In this document: positions 52,472 through 62,600 of the stretch, one piece after another
Layout of the letters: every line of letters begins with the position of its first letter
How positions within the stretch are numbered: position 1 is the stretch's first letter
Assembly: GCA_938034875.1 (NCBI GenBank)
Contig: CALHND010000004.1
Location: 124,001-188,000 of the forward strand
From: an uncultured Clostridia bacterium
GTDB taxonomy: Bacteria; Bacillota; Clostridia; Oscillospirales; Acutalibacteraceae
DNA length: 64,000 nucleotides
Direction: 5' to 3'
The notes under the pieces: generated by a model
What the model saw: the letters and a program-made list of their open reading frames with translations, nothing else
The model's database searches: none
What the model was told of the DNA's origin: nothing
Position numbers and translations under genes: made by a program

Positions 52472-52496
52472 TCACCCGACCATATACGGCCGGGTG
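52472..52496 (-). terminator. Terminator after tsf
   Basis: A GC-rich stem (TCACCCG and CC paired across one mismatch) with a T7 run on the minus strand. Confidence 0.88.
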
Positions 52497-52506
52497 AAAA
52501 AATTAA

Positions 52507-53421
52507 TTATTTTACCATGCTGGCAACTTCATCAGCAAAGTTGTCATTTCTCTTTTCAATGCCTTCGCCCTTCTCAAGACGAGCAAACTTTACAAGTTTT
52601 ATATCGGCACCGAGCTTTTTAGCTTCAGCTTCAATGTACTTGCCAACGGTGTAATCGCCGTCTTTAACAAATGTCTGCTCGAGCAGGCAAACTTCTGCAA
52701 AGTACTTGCCCATTTTGCCTTCAACGATTTTAGCAAGAACCTGTTCAGGCTTATTAGCCATTTTAGGATCTTCCTTCATCTGAGAAATCATGATGTTCTT
52801 TTCATGCTCAAGCACTTCTGCCGGAACAGCATCACGGTCAAGGTATGAAGGATTTGCAGCAGCAATCTGCATAGCAATATCTTTAGCAAGTGTCTTAAAC
52901 TCATCAGTAGCAGCTACATCAGCAGTTGTGTCAAAATTGACAAGAACGCCGATTTTGCCAGCACCATGAACATATGAGCCTACACAGCCCTCAAAACGCT
53001 CAAAGCGTCTGATTTTAATATTTTCGCGAACTGCAAGGAAGAGATCCTGAACAGCTTCATTAACAGTCTTGCCGTCAAGAGTGCAATTTCCAAGTGCATC
53101 AACGTCAGCAGGATTCTGCTCAGCAACAACCTGAGCAACTTTTTTTGTAAGATCCTTGAAAAGATCTCCACCGGCAACGAAGTCGGTTTCAGCATTAATT
53201 TCTACTGCAGCAGCTACGCCGTCAGCCTCATAAACGAGAACAGCACCTTCTGCAGCGATACGACTTGCCTTTTTAGCCTGCTGTGCAAGTCCCTTTTCTC
53301 TAAGAAAGTCAACAGCCTTTTCCATATCGCCATCACATTCAGTGAGAGCTTTTTTGCAGTCCATCATTCCGCATCCGGTTTTTTCACGGAGCGCCTGTAC
53401 ATCTTTAGCAGTAAAAGCCAT
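52507..53421 (-). CDS. tsf: Elongation factor Ts
   Basis: A 304-residue nucleotide exchange factor for EF-Tu. The start AFTAKDVQALREKTGCGMMDCKKAL (in two parts) and the core AAAVEINAETDFVA (about 66-79) are typical, as is the coiled-coil region further on. The ATG at 53421 follows TGGAGGA, so an in-frame upstream extension is rejected. rpsB lies upstream, separated by a hairpin. Confidence 0.96.
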   Translation of the reverse strand: MAFTAKDVQALREKTGCGMMDCKKALTECDGDMEKAVDFLREKGLAQQAKKASRIAAEGAVLVYEADGVAAAVEINAETDFVAGGDLFKDLTKKVAQVVAEQNPADVDALGNCTLDGKTVNEAVQDLFLAVRENIKIRRFERFEGCVGSYVHGAGKIGVLVNFDTTADVAATDEFKTLAKDIAMQIAAANPSYLDRDAVPAEVLEHEKNIMISQMKEDPKMANKPEQVLAKIVEGKMGKYFAEVCLLEQTFVKDGDYTVGKYIEAEAKKLGADIKLVKFARLEKGEGIEKRNDNFADEVASMVK

Positions 53422-53456
53422 TTTATATTCCTCCAATTATTAATTACTAAAAGAAA

Positions 53457-53486
53457 ACAGTACCCGCCCGCTCGGGCGAGCACTGT
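53457..53486 (-). terminator. Hairpin between rpsB and tsf
   Basis: The stems ACAGT/ACTGT and CGCCCG/CGGGCG form one interrupted hairpin, followed on the minus strand by TTTTCTTTT. It may terminate some transcripts and so set the ratio of S2 to EF-Ts. Confidence 0.65.
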
Positions 53487-53494
53487 AATAATTA

Positions 53495-54235
53495 TTATTC
53501 AGCGATAGCTATCTCTTCAGCCGGAGCTTCATTAATTGCAGCGGATCCTTGCTCGCCTTGGCGACCTTCGATAACTGCAGAAGCCATTGCGGAAGCAATA
53601 AGCTTAACAGCGCGGATAGCATCGTCGTTACCAGGGATAACATAATCGATCTCATCAGGATCGCAGTTTGTATCAACAATAGCAACAATCGGAACACCGA
53701 GCTTTTTAGCTTCAGCTACAGCAATTCTTTCCTTGCGCGGGTCAACAATGAAAAGTGCGCTCGGCAGCTGTTTCATATCCTGAATACCGCCCAGGAATTT
53801 TTCAAGCTTTTCAATTTCGAGTTTAAGCTTAATTACTTCCTTCTTGGGAAGCAGGTCAAATGTGTTGTCCTCTTCCATTTTACGAAGCTGATTAAGTCTT
53901 TTGATTCTAAGTTTGATAGTAGTGAAGTTTGTCATCATGCCGCCAAGCCAGCGAGCATTGACGAAAGGCATTTCGCAACGAATAGCCTCTTCCTTAATTG
54001 AATCCTGAGCCTGCTTTTTAGTACCGACAAACAGGATTGACTTTCCTTCCATGGAAAGGTCGCGAACAAAGTTGTACGCGGTTTCGAGATACTTAACGGT
54101 TTTCTGCAAATCGATGATGTAGATACCGTTACGCTCGGCGAAAATGTACTCAGCCATTTTCGGGTTCCAACGTCTTGTCTGGTGTCCAAAATGAACGCCT
54201 GCTTCAAGAAGTTGTTTCATTGAGATTACTGACAT
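53495..54235 (-). CDS. rpsB: 30S ribosomal protein S2
   Basis: A 246-residue protein of the small ribosomal subunit. The start SVISMKQLLEAGVHFGHQTRRWNP (in two parts), the core ARWLGGMMTNF (about 94-104) and VDTNCDPDEIDYVIPGNDDA are diagnostic. A strong ribosome site AGGAGG precedes the ATG. The C-terminal tail is acidic. Confidence 0.98.
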   Translation of the reverse strand: MSVISMKQLLEAGVHFGHQTRRWNPKMAEYIFAERNGIYIIDLQKTVKYLETAYNFVRDLSMEGKSILFVGTKKQAQDSIKEEAIRCEMPFVNARWLGGMMTNFTTIKLRIKRLNQLRKMEEDNTFDLLPKKEVIKLKLEIEKLEKFLGGIQDMKQLPSALFIVDPRKERIAVAEAKKLGVPIVAIVDTNCDPDEIDYVIPGNDDAIRAVKLIASAMASAVIEGRQGEQGSAAINEAPAEEIAIAE

Positions 54236-54340
54236 TTTTATTTCCTCCTTTGGTATTTAAGCCTCCGCCGATATCAACTTGAACAGACACCGTAAACGGC
54301 ACCGACTGATCAATCAACCAGCGTGTGTAATATTGGCACC
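54236..54340 (-). promoter_or_regulatory. rpsB leader, structured, possibly autoregulatory
   Basis: About 105 bases of leader precede rpsB, longer than needed for a ribosome site. It has GC-rich blocks such as GGTGCC and CGGTG that can pair in more than one way. S2 binds its own leader in several bacteria, but I cannot match a known motif here. Confidence 0.3.
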
Positions 54341-54345
54341 AGATG

Positions 54346-54374
54346 ATTTTACCACATGATTAAACAAAAATCAA
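54346..54374 (-). promoter_or_regulatory. Promoter of rpsB
   Basis: On the minus strand TTGATT (54369-54374), 17 bases, then TAAAAT (54346-54351). Transcription would start near 54340. Confidence 0.8.
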
Positions 54375-54393
54375 GATTATTTTGCAATAATAT

Positions 54394-54681
54394 CTATTTT
54401 CCCAAAAATCTTGGAAAAAATCTACGTTTTTGCTGCGGAAAATTGCAATGACAACGGACAAGAATGGTGTCCTCACCTATTATCTCAATGTCATTCCAGG
54501 GTATAATAAAATCATCACATCTGCCAAGCAAACCGAAAAATTTCAATCTTCCAAAAATTACAAGTGCAACAACGCAAGCATTAACAGTATCCACCTCAAC
54601 ATCTCCGACGCAACCCAAGATTGCACCGTTATGTAAGCAAACAACCTCTTTATTTCTTAAATCCTGAATCCTGCAGTTCAT
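54394..54681 (-). CDS. YlmC/YmxH-type PRC-barrel sporulation protein
   Basis: A 95-residue protein with one PRC-barrel domain (about 1-80). The pattern LRNKEVVCLHNGAILGCVGD and the final PWNDIEIIGEDTILV match YlmC/YmxH. These proteins are sporulation-associated but poorly understood. The ATG at 54681 follows GGGAG. It lies 52 bases after sigA on the same strand and may be co-transcribed. Confidence 0.85.
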   Translation of the reverse strand: MNCRIQDLRNKEVVCLHNGAILGCVGDVEVDTVNACVVALVIFGRLKFFGLLGRCDDFIIPWNDIEIIGEDTILVRCHCNFPQQKRRFFPRFLGK

Positions 54682-54733
54682 ATGCAATCACTCCCTCTAC
54701 ATTAAATATGCAGAGGACAATATTAAAGATACA

Positions 54734-55795
54734 TTATCTGTCTCTAAATTTACTGCTGCGAACAGGATGACGAAGCTTTCTGAGTGCTTTTGCTTCAATT
54801 TGGCGAATACGCTCACGTGTTACATGGAACTCAAGACCGACCTGCTCCAGTGTATGGCAGCGTCCGTCTTCAAGTCCAAAACGTAGTCGAATAACAGCCT
54901 CCTCACGCGGTGTGAGAGTTTTTAGCACGCTGTCGATATCCTCGTTTGTAATAGTTTTAAGTGCGGCATCGTCCGGTGCAAGAGCATCTTCATCACGAAT
55001 AAAATCCATGAGACGACTGTCTTCTTCCGGTCCAATAGGTGTTTCCATGGAAACTGTCTCCTGAGCAACACGCATTATTTCTCGTACACGTTCAATAGGC
55101 AAATCCATTGCTTCTGCAATTTGCTCTTCGGACGGTTCCCTGCCATTTTCGTGTAAAAGTTGGCTTTGAGCTTTCTTTAAGCGATTGATAGTCTCAACCA
55201 TGTGTACAGGTATACGAATTGTGCGTGCTTGGTCAGCAATAGCTCTTGTAATAGCCTGTCTTATCCACCATGTTGCATAAGTTGAAAATTTAAAACCTTT
55301 AGTATAGTCAAACTTTTCAACAGCTTTAATTAGACCGACATTCCCTTCTTGAATAAGGTCAAGAAAGTACATACCGCGGCCCACATAGCGCTTTGCGATA
55401 CTAACTACCAAACGAAGATTTGCTTCTGCAAGACGCTTTTTAGCAGACTCATCATTTTCAATAATGCGCTTTGCAAGCACAATTTCTTCTTCAGATGAGA
55501 GCAGTGGCACACGACCGATTTCTTTTAAATAAAGCTTAACAGGGTCATCAAGAGATATTGCATCAACAGTGTTCAACTTTTCAATGGACTCATCAATCTC
55601 TTCAACTTCGACCTCACCATCGAGTTCTTCGAGGTCCTCTGCTGTTGGCTCATCACTCATGACATCAATTTCGCGAACCAACGGAATATCGTTCAGTTCA
55701 TCTGACTCTGTAAGTTTCGCGCTAATATTACCAATGTCAAAATCATCGTGTTCTTCGGAATTCTTATCATATTCCATATCTGTACTCTTATTCAT
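54734..55795 (-). CDS. sigA: RNA polymerase primary sigma factor
   Basis: A 353-residue sigma-70 family factor (RpoD/SigA). An acidic N-terminus (about 1-75) stands in place of a full region 1.1. Region 1.2 begins DAISLDDPVKLYLKEIG (about 79-95). Region 2 includes YVGRGMYFLDLIQEGNVGLI and STYATWWIRQAITRAI, and region 4 has the helix-turn-helix TLEQVGLEFHVTRERIRQIEAKAL (in two parts). It starts at the dnaG stop (TAAATG), giving the standard dnaG-sigA pair. Confidence 0.97.
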   Translation of the reverse strand: MNKSTDMEYDKNSEEHDDFDIGNISAKLTESDELNDIPLVREIDVMSDEPTAEDLEELDGEVEVEEIDESIEKLNTVDAISLDDPVKLYLKEIGRVPLLSSEEEIVLAKRIIENDESAKKRLAEANLRLVVSIAKRYVGRGMYFLDLIQEGNVGLIKAVEKFDYTKGFKFSTYATWWIRQAITRAIADQARTIRIPVHMVETINRLKKAQSQLLHENGREPSEEQIAEAMDLPIERVREIMRVAQETVSMETPIGPEEDSRLMDFIRDEDALAPDDAALKTITNEDIDSVLKTLTPREEAVIRLRFGLEDGRCHTLEQVGLEFHVTRERIRQIEAKALRKLRHPVRSSKFRDR

Positions 55796-57565
55796 TTATT
55801 TGCTCCCTCTTTTTATATCTGTAATTTTTTTTATGTTATCAGCCCAATCGGTTTCACTCGAACTGTCGGCTGCTTTTTTTAACTTATTCTCGCTTACAAT
55901 GACTTTGACACAATCATCAATTTGTTGACCGCTCGTACCGCGCGAAATATTTTTATTCAATATCGCAACTATTCTGCCCATTTCATCCGGTGTAAATACA
56001 GAACTAAAATAAGAAATGTCAGGGGTTTTGTGATTTTCAAGCAGCGAGTTAAGAAATGTAAATATTCTTGCATTAAACTGAGTGATAAAATCACTTGGTT
56101 TAATCAGTGATGAAATATATTCATACAGCGACGGATCAGAAAACAGAAGAGCAATTATGGTTTCCTCGGCAATAGCTGATCGTGTATTCGTGCGCTTTTC
56201 GGGGTTAATACGATTTGTCGCAATAGGAAAGTTTATAGCCTTTTCAATCCGCTTTTTTTTATAATTATTGACACGTGATTTGAAAATTATGTTAATTTGA
56301 CGAATAAGCACATCTTTTGATACACCAAATTCATCAGCAATTCGCCCTGAATAAAGGTCTCGTGCTATTGGATCATCAGTTTCTCCAAGCACTTGTGCCG
56401 CTTGCTTTAATGCCGACAGCTTACCATCATCGGTAGATAAGTCAAACCTTGCTTTTACAGCAGATAACTTATATTCAATATCGTTATTTGCTTCGTCGAG
56501 CAATGCTTGAAAACGCTCTGCTCCGAACTTTTTGATAAATTCGTCAGGATCTTTTGCACCGTCAATGCGCAAAACACGAATATTTATACCTGTTGATTTT
56601 AAAATTTCTATTGTTTTATTTGTAGCTTTCTGTCCTGCTTCATCAGCATCAAGCGTTACGATGACCTCATCGGTGTACCTTGATATTAACCTAGCCTGTT
56701 CCTGCGTAAATGCAGTTCCGCAGGCGGCAACCGCATTATCAAACCCGGCTTGATGTAATGCAATTACATCCATATATCCTTCGGCTAAAATCAATCCTTT
56801 GCGTTTAGAGCTTTTAGCGTAATTAAACGCATACAAAACTGTGCTCTTTTTATAAACCGGTGTATCAGAACTGTTTATGTATTTTGCAACCGATTTATCA
56901 TCATTTTTTAGCCTTCTGCCACCAAAAGCAATAACATTTCCGCGCAAATCGATAATCGGGAACATTGCACGGTCTCGAAATCTGTCGTAGTATCCTTTTG
57001 AATTTTTGCGCATTGAAATTAGGTCAGCTTGAAAAATAAGATCATCTGTATAACCTAATCCGCGCAAATGTTTGTATAATGAATCCCATGAATCCGGAGC
57101 ATAACCTAAACCAAAACGCTTAATGGTTTTTACCGAAAGCCCGCGTTCAACAAAGTAGTCAATTACTGCCTTACCTTCGGGCGTTTTAAGTTGTTCATAA
57201 AAGAAACGTGCTGCTGCACGGTTAATTTCATAAATTTTAACGCGTAATTTCTGCATTGTATCGTCATAACCTGATTCAGGCATCTGCATGCCACTTCGGT
57301 CAGCAAGAAATTTAACAGCATCAACATAATCAAGATTTTCTTGACTACGGATAAATGTTATTGGGTCTCCCCCTGCACCGCATCCAAAGCAATAATATGA
57401 ATTACTTGATGGGTATACAGTAAAAGACGGCGACTTTTCATTATGAAACGGGCACAAACCTACCAGCGTGCCCCCTCTACGTTTAAGTGTAACATACGAT
57501 GAAATAACCGATTCAATATCATTACGTTGGCGCAGTTCTTCAATAAACTCTTCAGGTATTCTCAT
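55796..57565 (-). CDS. dnaG: DNA primase
   Basis: A 589-residue primase. The N-terminal zinc finger is CPFHNEKSPSFTVYPSSNSYYCFGC in shape (about 38-62, Cys and His ligands visible). The RNA-polymerase core contains the Toprim motif LAEGYMDVIAL (about 258-268) and VTLDADEAGQKA (about 299-310). The C-terminal helicase-binding domain covers about 440-580. It makes primers for replication. Confidence 0.96.
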   Translation of the reverse strand: MRIPEEFIEELRQRNDIESVISSYVTLKRRGGTLVGLCPFHNEKSPSFTVYPSSNSYYCFGCGAGGDPITFIRSQENLDYVDAVKFLADRSGMQMPESGYDDTMQKLRVKIYEINRAAARFFYEQLKTPEGKAVIDYFVERGLSVKTIKRFGLGYAPDSWDSLYKHLRGLGYTDDLIFQADLISMRKNSKGYYDRFRDRAMFPIIDLRGNVIAFGGRRLKNDDKSVAKYINSSDTPVYKKSTVLYAFNYAKSSKRKGLILAEGYMDVIALHQAGFDNAVAACGTAFTQEQARLISRYTDEVIVTLDADEAGQKATNKTIEILKSTGINIRVLRIDGAKDPDEFIKKFGAERFQALLDEANNDIEYKLSAVKARFDLSTDDGKLSALKQAAQVLGETDDPIARDLYSGRIADEFGVSKDVLIRQINIIFKSRVNNYKKKRIEKAINFPIATNRINPEKRTNTRSAIAEETIIALLFSDPSLYEYISSLIKPSDFITQFNARIFTFLNSLLENHKTPDISYFSSVFTPDEMGRIVAILNKNISRGTSGQQIDDCVKVIVSENKLKKAADSSSETDWADNIKKITDIKRGSK

Positions 57566-57585
57566 CGTTTCACACTCCTTTTATA

Positions 57586-58593
57586 TTATTTTTGCCAAGA
57601 TTTTGGTATATACATTTCACTGAATAACAACACAGCATACCTATCTGTCATTCCTGCAATATAGTCTAATGTTGCACGCTCTATTCCGTCTTTTTGCTTT
57701 ATATAATTATATTCAGGCGGCAGCTTGTCGTTGTTACAGATGTAATAATTAAACATTCGTTTGATCATATCATCGACTTTGCATTCCTCGCCCTTTGCCA
57801 CAGGATTTCGGTAAACACGTTCATACAAAAATGCAAGCAACTTGTCAGCACATTCACTAATTTCAGGCATCATTCCTATGGTTTCAACACCATTTACAAT
57901 ACACGACTGAACCATAGTGTTAATTCGTTGACTTTTTGACCCACCGAGAATGTCGATAATTTCTTTTGGAATATCGTTTTCCTGCAATATTCCAGCTCGA
58001 ATTGCATCATCAATGTCGTGATTAATATATGCTATACGGTCAGATAATCGTACAATTCTGCCCTCTAAAGTATAAGCTTCTTCACCGCAAGTGTGGCACA
58101 TTATGCCATTACGTACTTCTTTGGTAAGATTAAGTCCGCTACCGTTTTTTTCAAGCAATTCAACAACTCTGACACTTTGTTCATAATGTCTGAACCCAAT
58201 TTCAGAGCAATCATTTAGCGCTCTTTCTCCCGCATGGCCAAATGGCGTATGACCTAAATCGTGTGCCAAAGCAATTGCCTCGGTTAAATCTTCATTTAAT
58301 GCTAATGCACGCGAAATCGTACGTGCAATTTGTGCCACCTCAAGTGTATGTGTCAATCTGGTGCGATAGTGATCAAGTTCAGGTGATAAAAAAACTTGAG
58401 TTTTATGTTTCAAACGTCTAAAAGCTTTACAGTGAATAACGCGATCACGGTCACGCTGATAACAGGTACGAACAAAGCAATCATCTTCTTTGCGTTCGCG
58501 TCCTAATGATCTATCACTAAAACTCGCCTTATCACAAAGAACAAGGTGTTCATTATGTTCCAATCTTTCTCTGATACAACCGAAATCGTTCAT
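57586..58593 (-). CDS. dgt: dGTPase-like HD-domain triphosphohydrolase
   Basis: A 335-residue HD-domain enzyme of the deoxyguanosinetriphosphate triphosphohydrolase-like family. Metal ligands are seen in RTRLTHTLEVAQIAR (about 74-88), LAHDLGHTPFGHAGE (about 108-122) and RIAYINHDIDDAIR (about 180-193). It would hydrolyse dNTPs to nucleosides and triphosphate; the exact substrate is unknown. The ATG at 58593 follows GGCGGTG. It sits just upstream of dnaG, a common Firmicute arrangement. Confidence 0.9.
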   Translation of the reverse strand: MNDFGCIRERLEHNEHLVLCDKASFSDRSLGRERKEDDCFVRTCYQRDRDRVIHCKAFRRLKHKTQVFLSPELDHYRTRLTHTLEVAQIARTISRALALNEDLTEAIALAHDLGHTPFGHAGERALNDCSEIGFRHYEQSVRVVELLEKNGSGLNLTKEVRNGIMCHTCGEEAYTLEGRIVRLSDRIAYINHDIDDAIRAGILQENDIPKEIIDILGGSKSQRINTMVQSCIVNGVETIGMMPEISECADKLLAFLYERVYRNPVAKGEECKVDDMIKRMFNYYICNNDKLPPEYNYIKQKDGIERATLDYIAGMTDRYAVLLFSEMYIPKSWQK

Positions 58594-58641
58594 TATATCA
58601 CCGCCTAATATATTATTCGACAAATAGTAAGCAAGTCCTTT

Positions 58642-59262
58642 TTAAAAAGGTAAATATTTAACGCTTTTTTTATTAAGCTCTATTTTTCCGTTTGAGATCT
58701 CTATGAGATTTTTTTCAAAAACATTCATCATATCATTTTTTACACAAAATGAAATTTTAACATTATCCTCAAATACGCATTCTATTTCCTTGCATTCTTC
58801 ATTGTTTAAAAATGCTTGTATTGTGCCGTAGCTACCGTAATCACATTCAATACTGCACTCAGTTACGGGTGTCATATTAATAATTTCCGCCGCCTGTATT
58901 GCCAGCGATGCACTGTGTGAATATGCATGGACAAGACCTCCGGTGCCAAGTAAAATACCGCCGAAATAGCGCGTTACAACAACTAAAACGTCTTTCAGTT
59001 CTTGTCTGTCAATCACATCAAGCACAGGCATACCCGCAGTCCCCTGGGGTTCACCGTCATCGGAAAATTTTTTAGCATTACCCTCACGTAAAATATATGC
59101 ATAAACATTGTGCTTTGCATCCCAGTATTTACTTTTCATTTCATTAATAATTTGCTCGGCATTTTCTTTGCTTGTGACAGGAAAAACCGAACCGATAAAA
59201 CGCGAGCGCTTTTCAGTAAATTCTGTTTCGGATATTTTCTTAACGGTGAGGTATTCTTTCAT
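58642..59262 (-). CDS. YigZ/IMPACT-family protein
   Basis: A 206-residue protein of the UPF0029/IMPACT family. Landmarks are EKRSRFIGSVFPV (about 17-29), KYWDAKHNVYAYIL (about 45-58), the SDDGEPQGTAGMPVL segment (about 66-80) and VTRYFGGILLGTGGLV (about 95-110). The biochemical role is unknown; members have been linked to translation control. AGGAAAAT precedes the ATG. Confidence 0.92.
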   Translation of the reverse strand: MKEYLTVKKISETEFTEKRSRFIGSVFPVTSKENAEQIINEMKSKYWDAKHNVYAYILREGNAKKFSDDGEPQGTAGMPVLDVIDRQELKDVLVVVTRYFGGILLGTGGLVHAYSHSASLAIQAAEIINMTPVTECSIECDYGSYGTIQAFLNNEECKEIECVFEDNVKISFCVKNDMMNVFEKNLIEISNGKIELNKKSVKYLPF

Positions 59263-59284
59263 ATTTTCCTCCGGATAATAAAGA

Positions 59285-59310
59285 ATTCCGCAACCGAATG
59301 GCTGCGGAAT
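59285..59310 (-). terminator. Terminator after rpmE
   Basis: An 8-bp stem ATTCCGCA/TGCGGAAT with a 10-base loop, between rpmE and the YigZ-like gene. Confidence 0.75.
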
Positions 59311-59336
59311 CTGAAAACAACTTAAGTTTAGTGCAA

Positions 59337-59543
59337 TTATTTATCCTGCATATTGAAACGCTTCTTAAATCTATCAACGCGTCCGCCGGTATCAACTAAT
59401 TTCTGTTTGCCGGTATAGAAAGGATGGCAGTTTGAGCATATATCCAAACGGATGTTCTCCTTTGTTGAACGGGTTTCGAACTCAGCGCCGCAAGCACATC
59501 TAACAGCTGTTTTTTCGTACTTCGGATGTAATCCTTCTTTCAT
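59337..59543 (-). CDS. rpmE: 50S ribosomal protein L31 (zinc-binding form)
   Basis: A 68-residue protein of the large subunit. Zinc ligands are the CxC in VRCACGAEF (about 15-17) and the CxxC in ICSNCHP (about 36-39), marking the zinc-containing C+ form. The end GGRVDRFKKRF is typical. GAGGTG precedes the start. It has its own promoter and terminator. Confidence 0.96.
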   Translation of the reverse strand: MKEGLHPKYEKTAVRCACGAEFETRSTKENIRLDICSNCHPFYTGKQKLVDTGGRVDRFKKRFNMQDK

Positions 59544-59585
59544 TGATTGTCACCTCTTTCACATACTTCTGTCAATAACGAACTT

Positions 59586-59614
59586 ATAATAGCATATCAT
59601 AATCATATTTGCAA
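59586..59614 (-). promoter_or_regulatory. Promoter of rpmE
   Basis: On the minus strand TTGCAA (59609-59614), 17 bases, then TATTAT (59586-59591). Confidence 0.7.
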
Positions 59615-59657
59615 GTATTTTTTTATTTTTTTGGCAAAAATGATTAAAATATTATGT

Positions 59658-62600
59658 TTATATACTAAAACCGATAGAAACTCCTCTGCCTAAAGCAAAC
59701 GAATATATTACACAGTCGTTAATCGGTAGCTTGAATGTATTATTCATTGCTTTTGCATATAGCTTAAGCTGAGCATTATACCTTTCAATCAACTCATCTT
59801 CATTGTTTACCCTATCTGTTTTATAGTCGATTACAGTAATTTTTCCGTCTTTTACAATAACGCAATCGGCTACTCCCTGCACAGTAACTTTTTCATCACT
59901 TTGAATAGAATTGTCAATTTCATAAATCGGCATTTCATAAATGAAACGTGCTTCTCGCAAAACCGTGTCAGCAGTTTTAATCATTGCATAAACATCACTG
60001 GACAAAAAGATCCTGATTTTATCTCTATCAATACAATCAGCTTCCTTTTGTGTAAAAACTTTTTGGTCTACAAGTTTTTTAATCTCGTTTTCAACGTCAG
60101 TTTCAGCATTAGCAAATGAACATACTTCCATAAATCTATGCATAATAGTACCACGCTGTGATGCGGATACACTTCCGTCATTCATAAATGCCGGTCGTTT
60201 TGTGCAATAGTATTTTTGAATATTACTGTTTTCAGCTAATCCGGAAGCTGAATATTTTGAATTGATATTCAGAATATTCTCATATGGATACTTGTACAAA
60301 ATGCGATCATTCATTTCGCGCAAATTTAAATGTTCCTTATTCTTTATTTCCGAATCAGATTTATAATCAGTCAAAATATCATTTGCATCAATAATATTTA
60401 CAGAAAAATCTGCATTACATCCAAAGCTAGATGCATATCCGGTATAATATAAGCGCTGAACATTAATGTTCGGCAAAGCAATGCTAATAAGCCAATCAAA
60501 ATATGATTTGCACGATCTGAGCATTAGCCATGCCCCCTCTTCAAACTGAGAGGCAGAGCTTAATTTCTTTTCTATATTTTTATTTACAGATAAGAATATA
60601 AGCCTGTTTTGCGCGCGTGTCATCGCAACATATAAAAGGCGGGCTTCTTCGGATATAATATCCTTTTTAATCGCCGTCGCAACTGCTTCTCTGGGTAAAG
60701 TTGTGCATTTAGTCCGCTTATCTGAGTTAAATATATTCATACCTATTCCGTACTTTTGATGCATAACAACATTCTCGGACGCATCTCTTATGTAAAAATC
60801 GGCAGAACAATTCACAACAAAGCAAATAGGTGCCTGTAAGCCTTTAGACTGGTGAACAGTCATTATTTGAACAGCATCATTGTTACCCACTGTGTATTTA
60901 CGAGTAATATCTCCGTTTGACGCAAGCACATGGTCAATATATGAGACAAATGCTCCCAGTCCACCAAAATTATTTTTTTCAAATCCTTTTGCGTATTCAA
61001 TAAAATAAAGCAAATTCGCCTTTTTAACAGAACCATCATCGCTGGACATCATTATATGAGTCAGTAAAGTATCATCATAAATCCTGCTGATAAGAGAAGA
61101 CACGGACATTGAAGCTGCCCATCTGCGATATTTCTGAATTTTTTCAAGCATATTACTTATTTTTTCATTGCTTTTTGCAGCTGCTAAAAACGCTGAATAA
61201 AGCGGTACATTTTTAGAATTTAAGCGTACATTAGCAACCTCATTCGGAGAAACTGCATAAAGCGGTGATAAGGCCACACCAAGCATAGAAATATCTTTTA
61301 ATGGATTATTTATAACCTTTAGCAAATTAAGAATTATGCAAATTTCAGGCAATTTAAAATATTCGCTTTCAATATATGCACTTACGGGAATACCTGCACG
61401 ATTAAAAATTTCTGCATATTTTCTTATTTTACTTTTGCCGCTTCTAAGCATTATCATAAAATCACTGTATTTTACAGGGCGCATTTCACCGTTATCGGAT
61501 ATCATTTCTACACCGACGGAATTATTTATGTACTCTGCAATATACTCAGCTTGAAGTTCACTGTCATCCTTATCGCTGTCAGAGGAATCGATTATATTAA
61601 GTTCAACCGATGCTGTATCTTCTTCAGAAAAATTGCCAAGCGGTATAAGTCTATCCTCATCAATGTAATCCATTCCAGCAATATCTATATTCATAAGTTT
61701 TTCAAAAATATAATTTACAAAGTTACATATTTTTGCGTTGCTTCTGAAATTACCGCTTAAAATAATTTTGCATGGATCATTTGTGCCATCATAAAGCGGA
61801 TAGCTGTTCTTCTTATTCAGAAAATTAATGGGGTTTGCTTTTCTGAAATTATATATGCATTGCTTAACATCGCCTACGGTAAACAGATTTTTGCCGTTAT
61901 CTGACACAGCATTAAATATTGCATTTTGCAAATCGTTTGTGTCTTGATATTCATCAACTAAAACATCACTATATCGTGTGCAAATGCTTTGTGCTAAGGC
62001 GGTTTGTTTTAGTTCGCCCTCGCAATCATCCACAAGCAGTTTAAGTGTAAAACTTTCAATGTCAGCAAAATCATATTGATTTTGCTCTTTTTTAATATCA
62101 AGTAAATTTGCAGAATAGTTTTTAACTATCTCTATTAATTTAGCAATGTGCGGTGCGCAAATCGCAACTTTATCTGTGTTTTCCTTTGATGTGTTCAGAA
62201 TGTATTCTTTAATTGAACCTATAACACTTTTATAAACATCGCGCTTTTGTTTCAGATAATCAGCATATTCCTTGTCATCCTCTTTACCGATGCGCATTTG
62301 GGGCGATTTGAAGCTGCTGCAAATATTAAGTGCTTCCTCATAATCGTTATTGTCGAGTCTATCAATTAGCATTTCAAATTTGTCCTTGCAATAAAAAATA
62401 GCTTTTAAGCAAGTACCGATATTTGAAACATCAATAGCCTCTTGCAGAGTATGATTTATACTTTTAATAGTTGCGTTTGCAAGATTGGTACATTCGTTAA
62501 TATACAACTCACACCACGCGGAGTTGTCAATCGAAAAACATTCATAATACCGTAAAATCGTGTCCAACCATCTATCTGGGAACGGCAGAGAACGAGTAAA

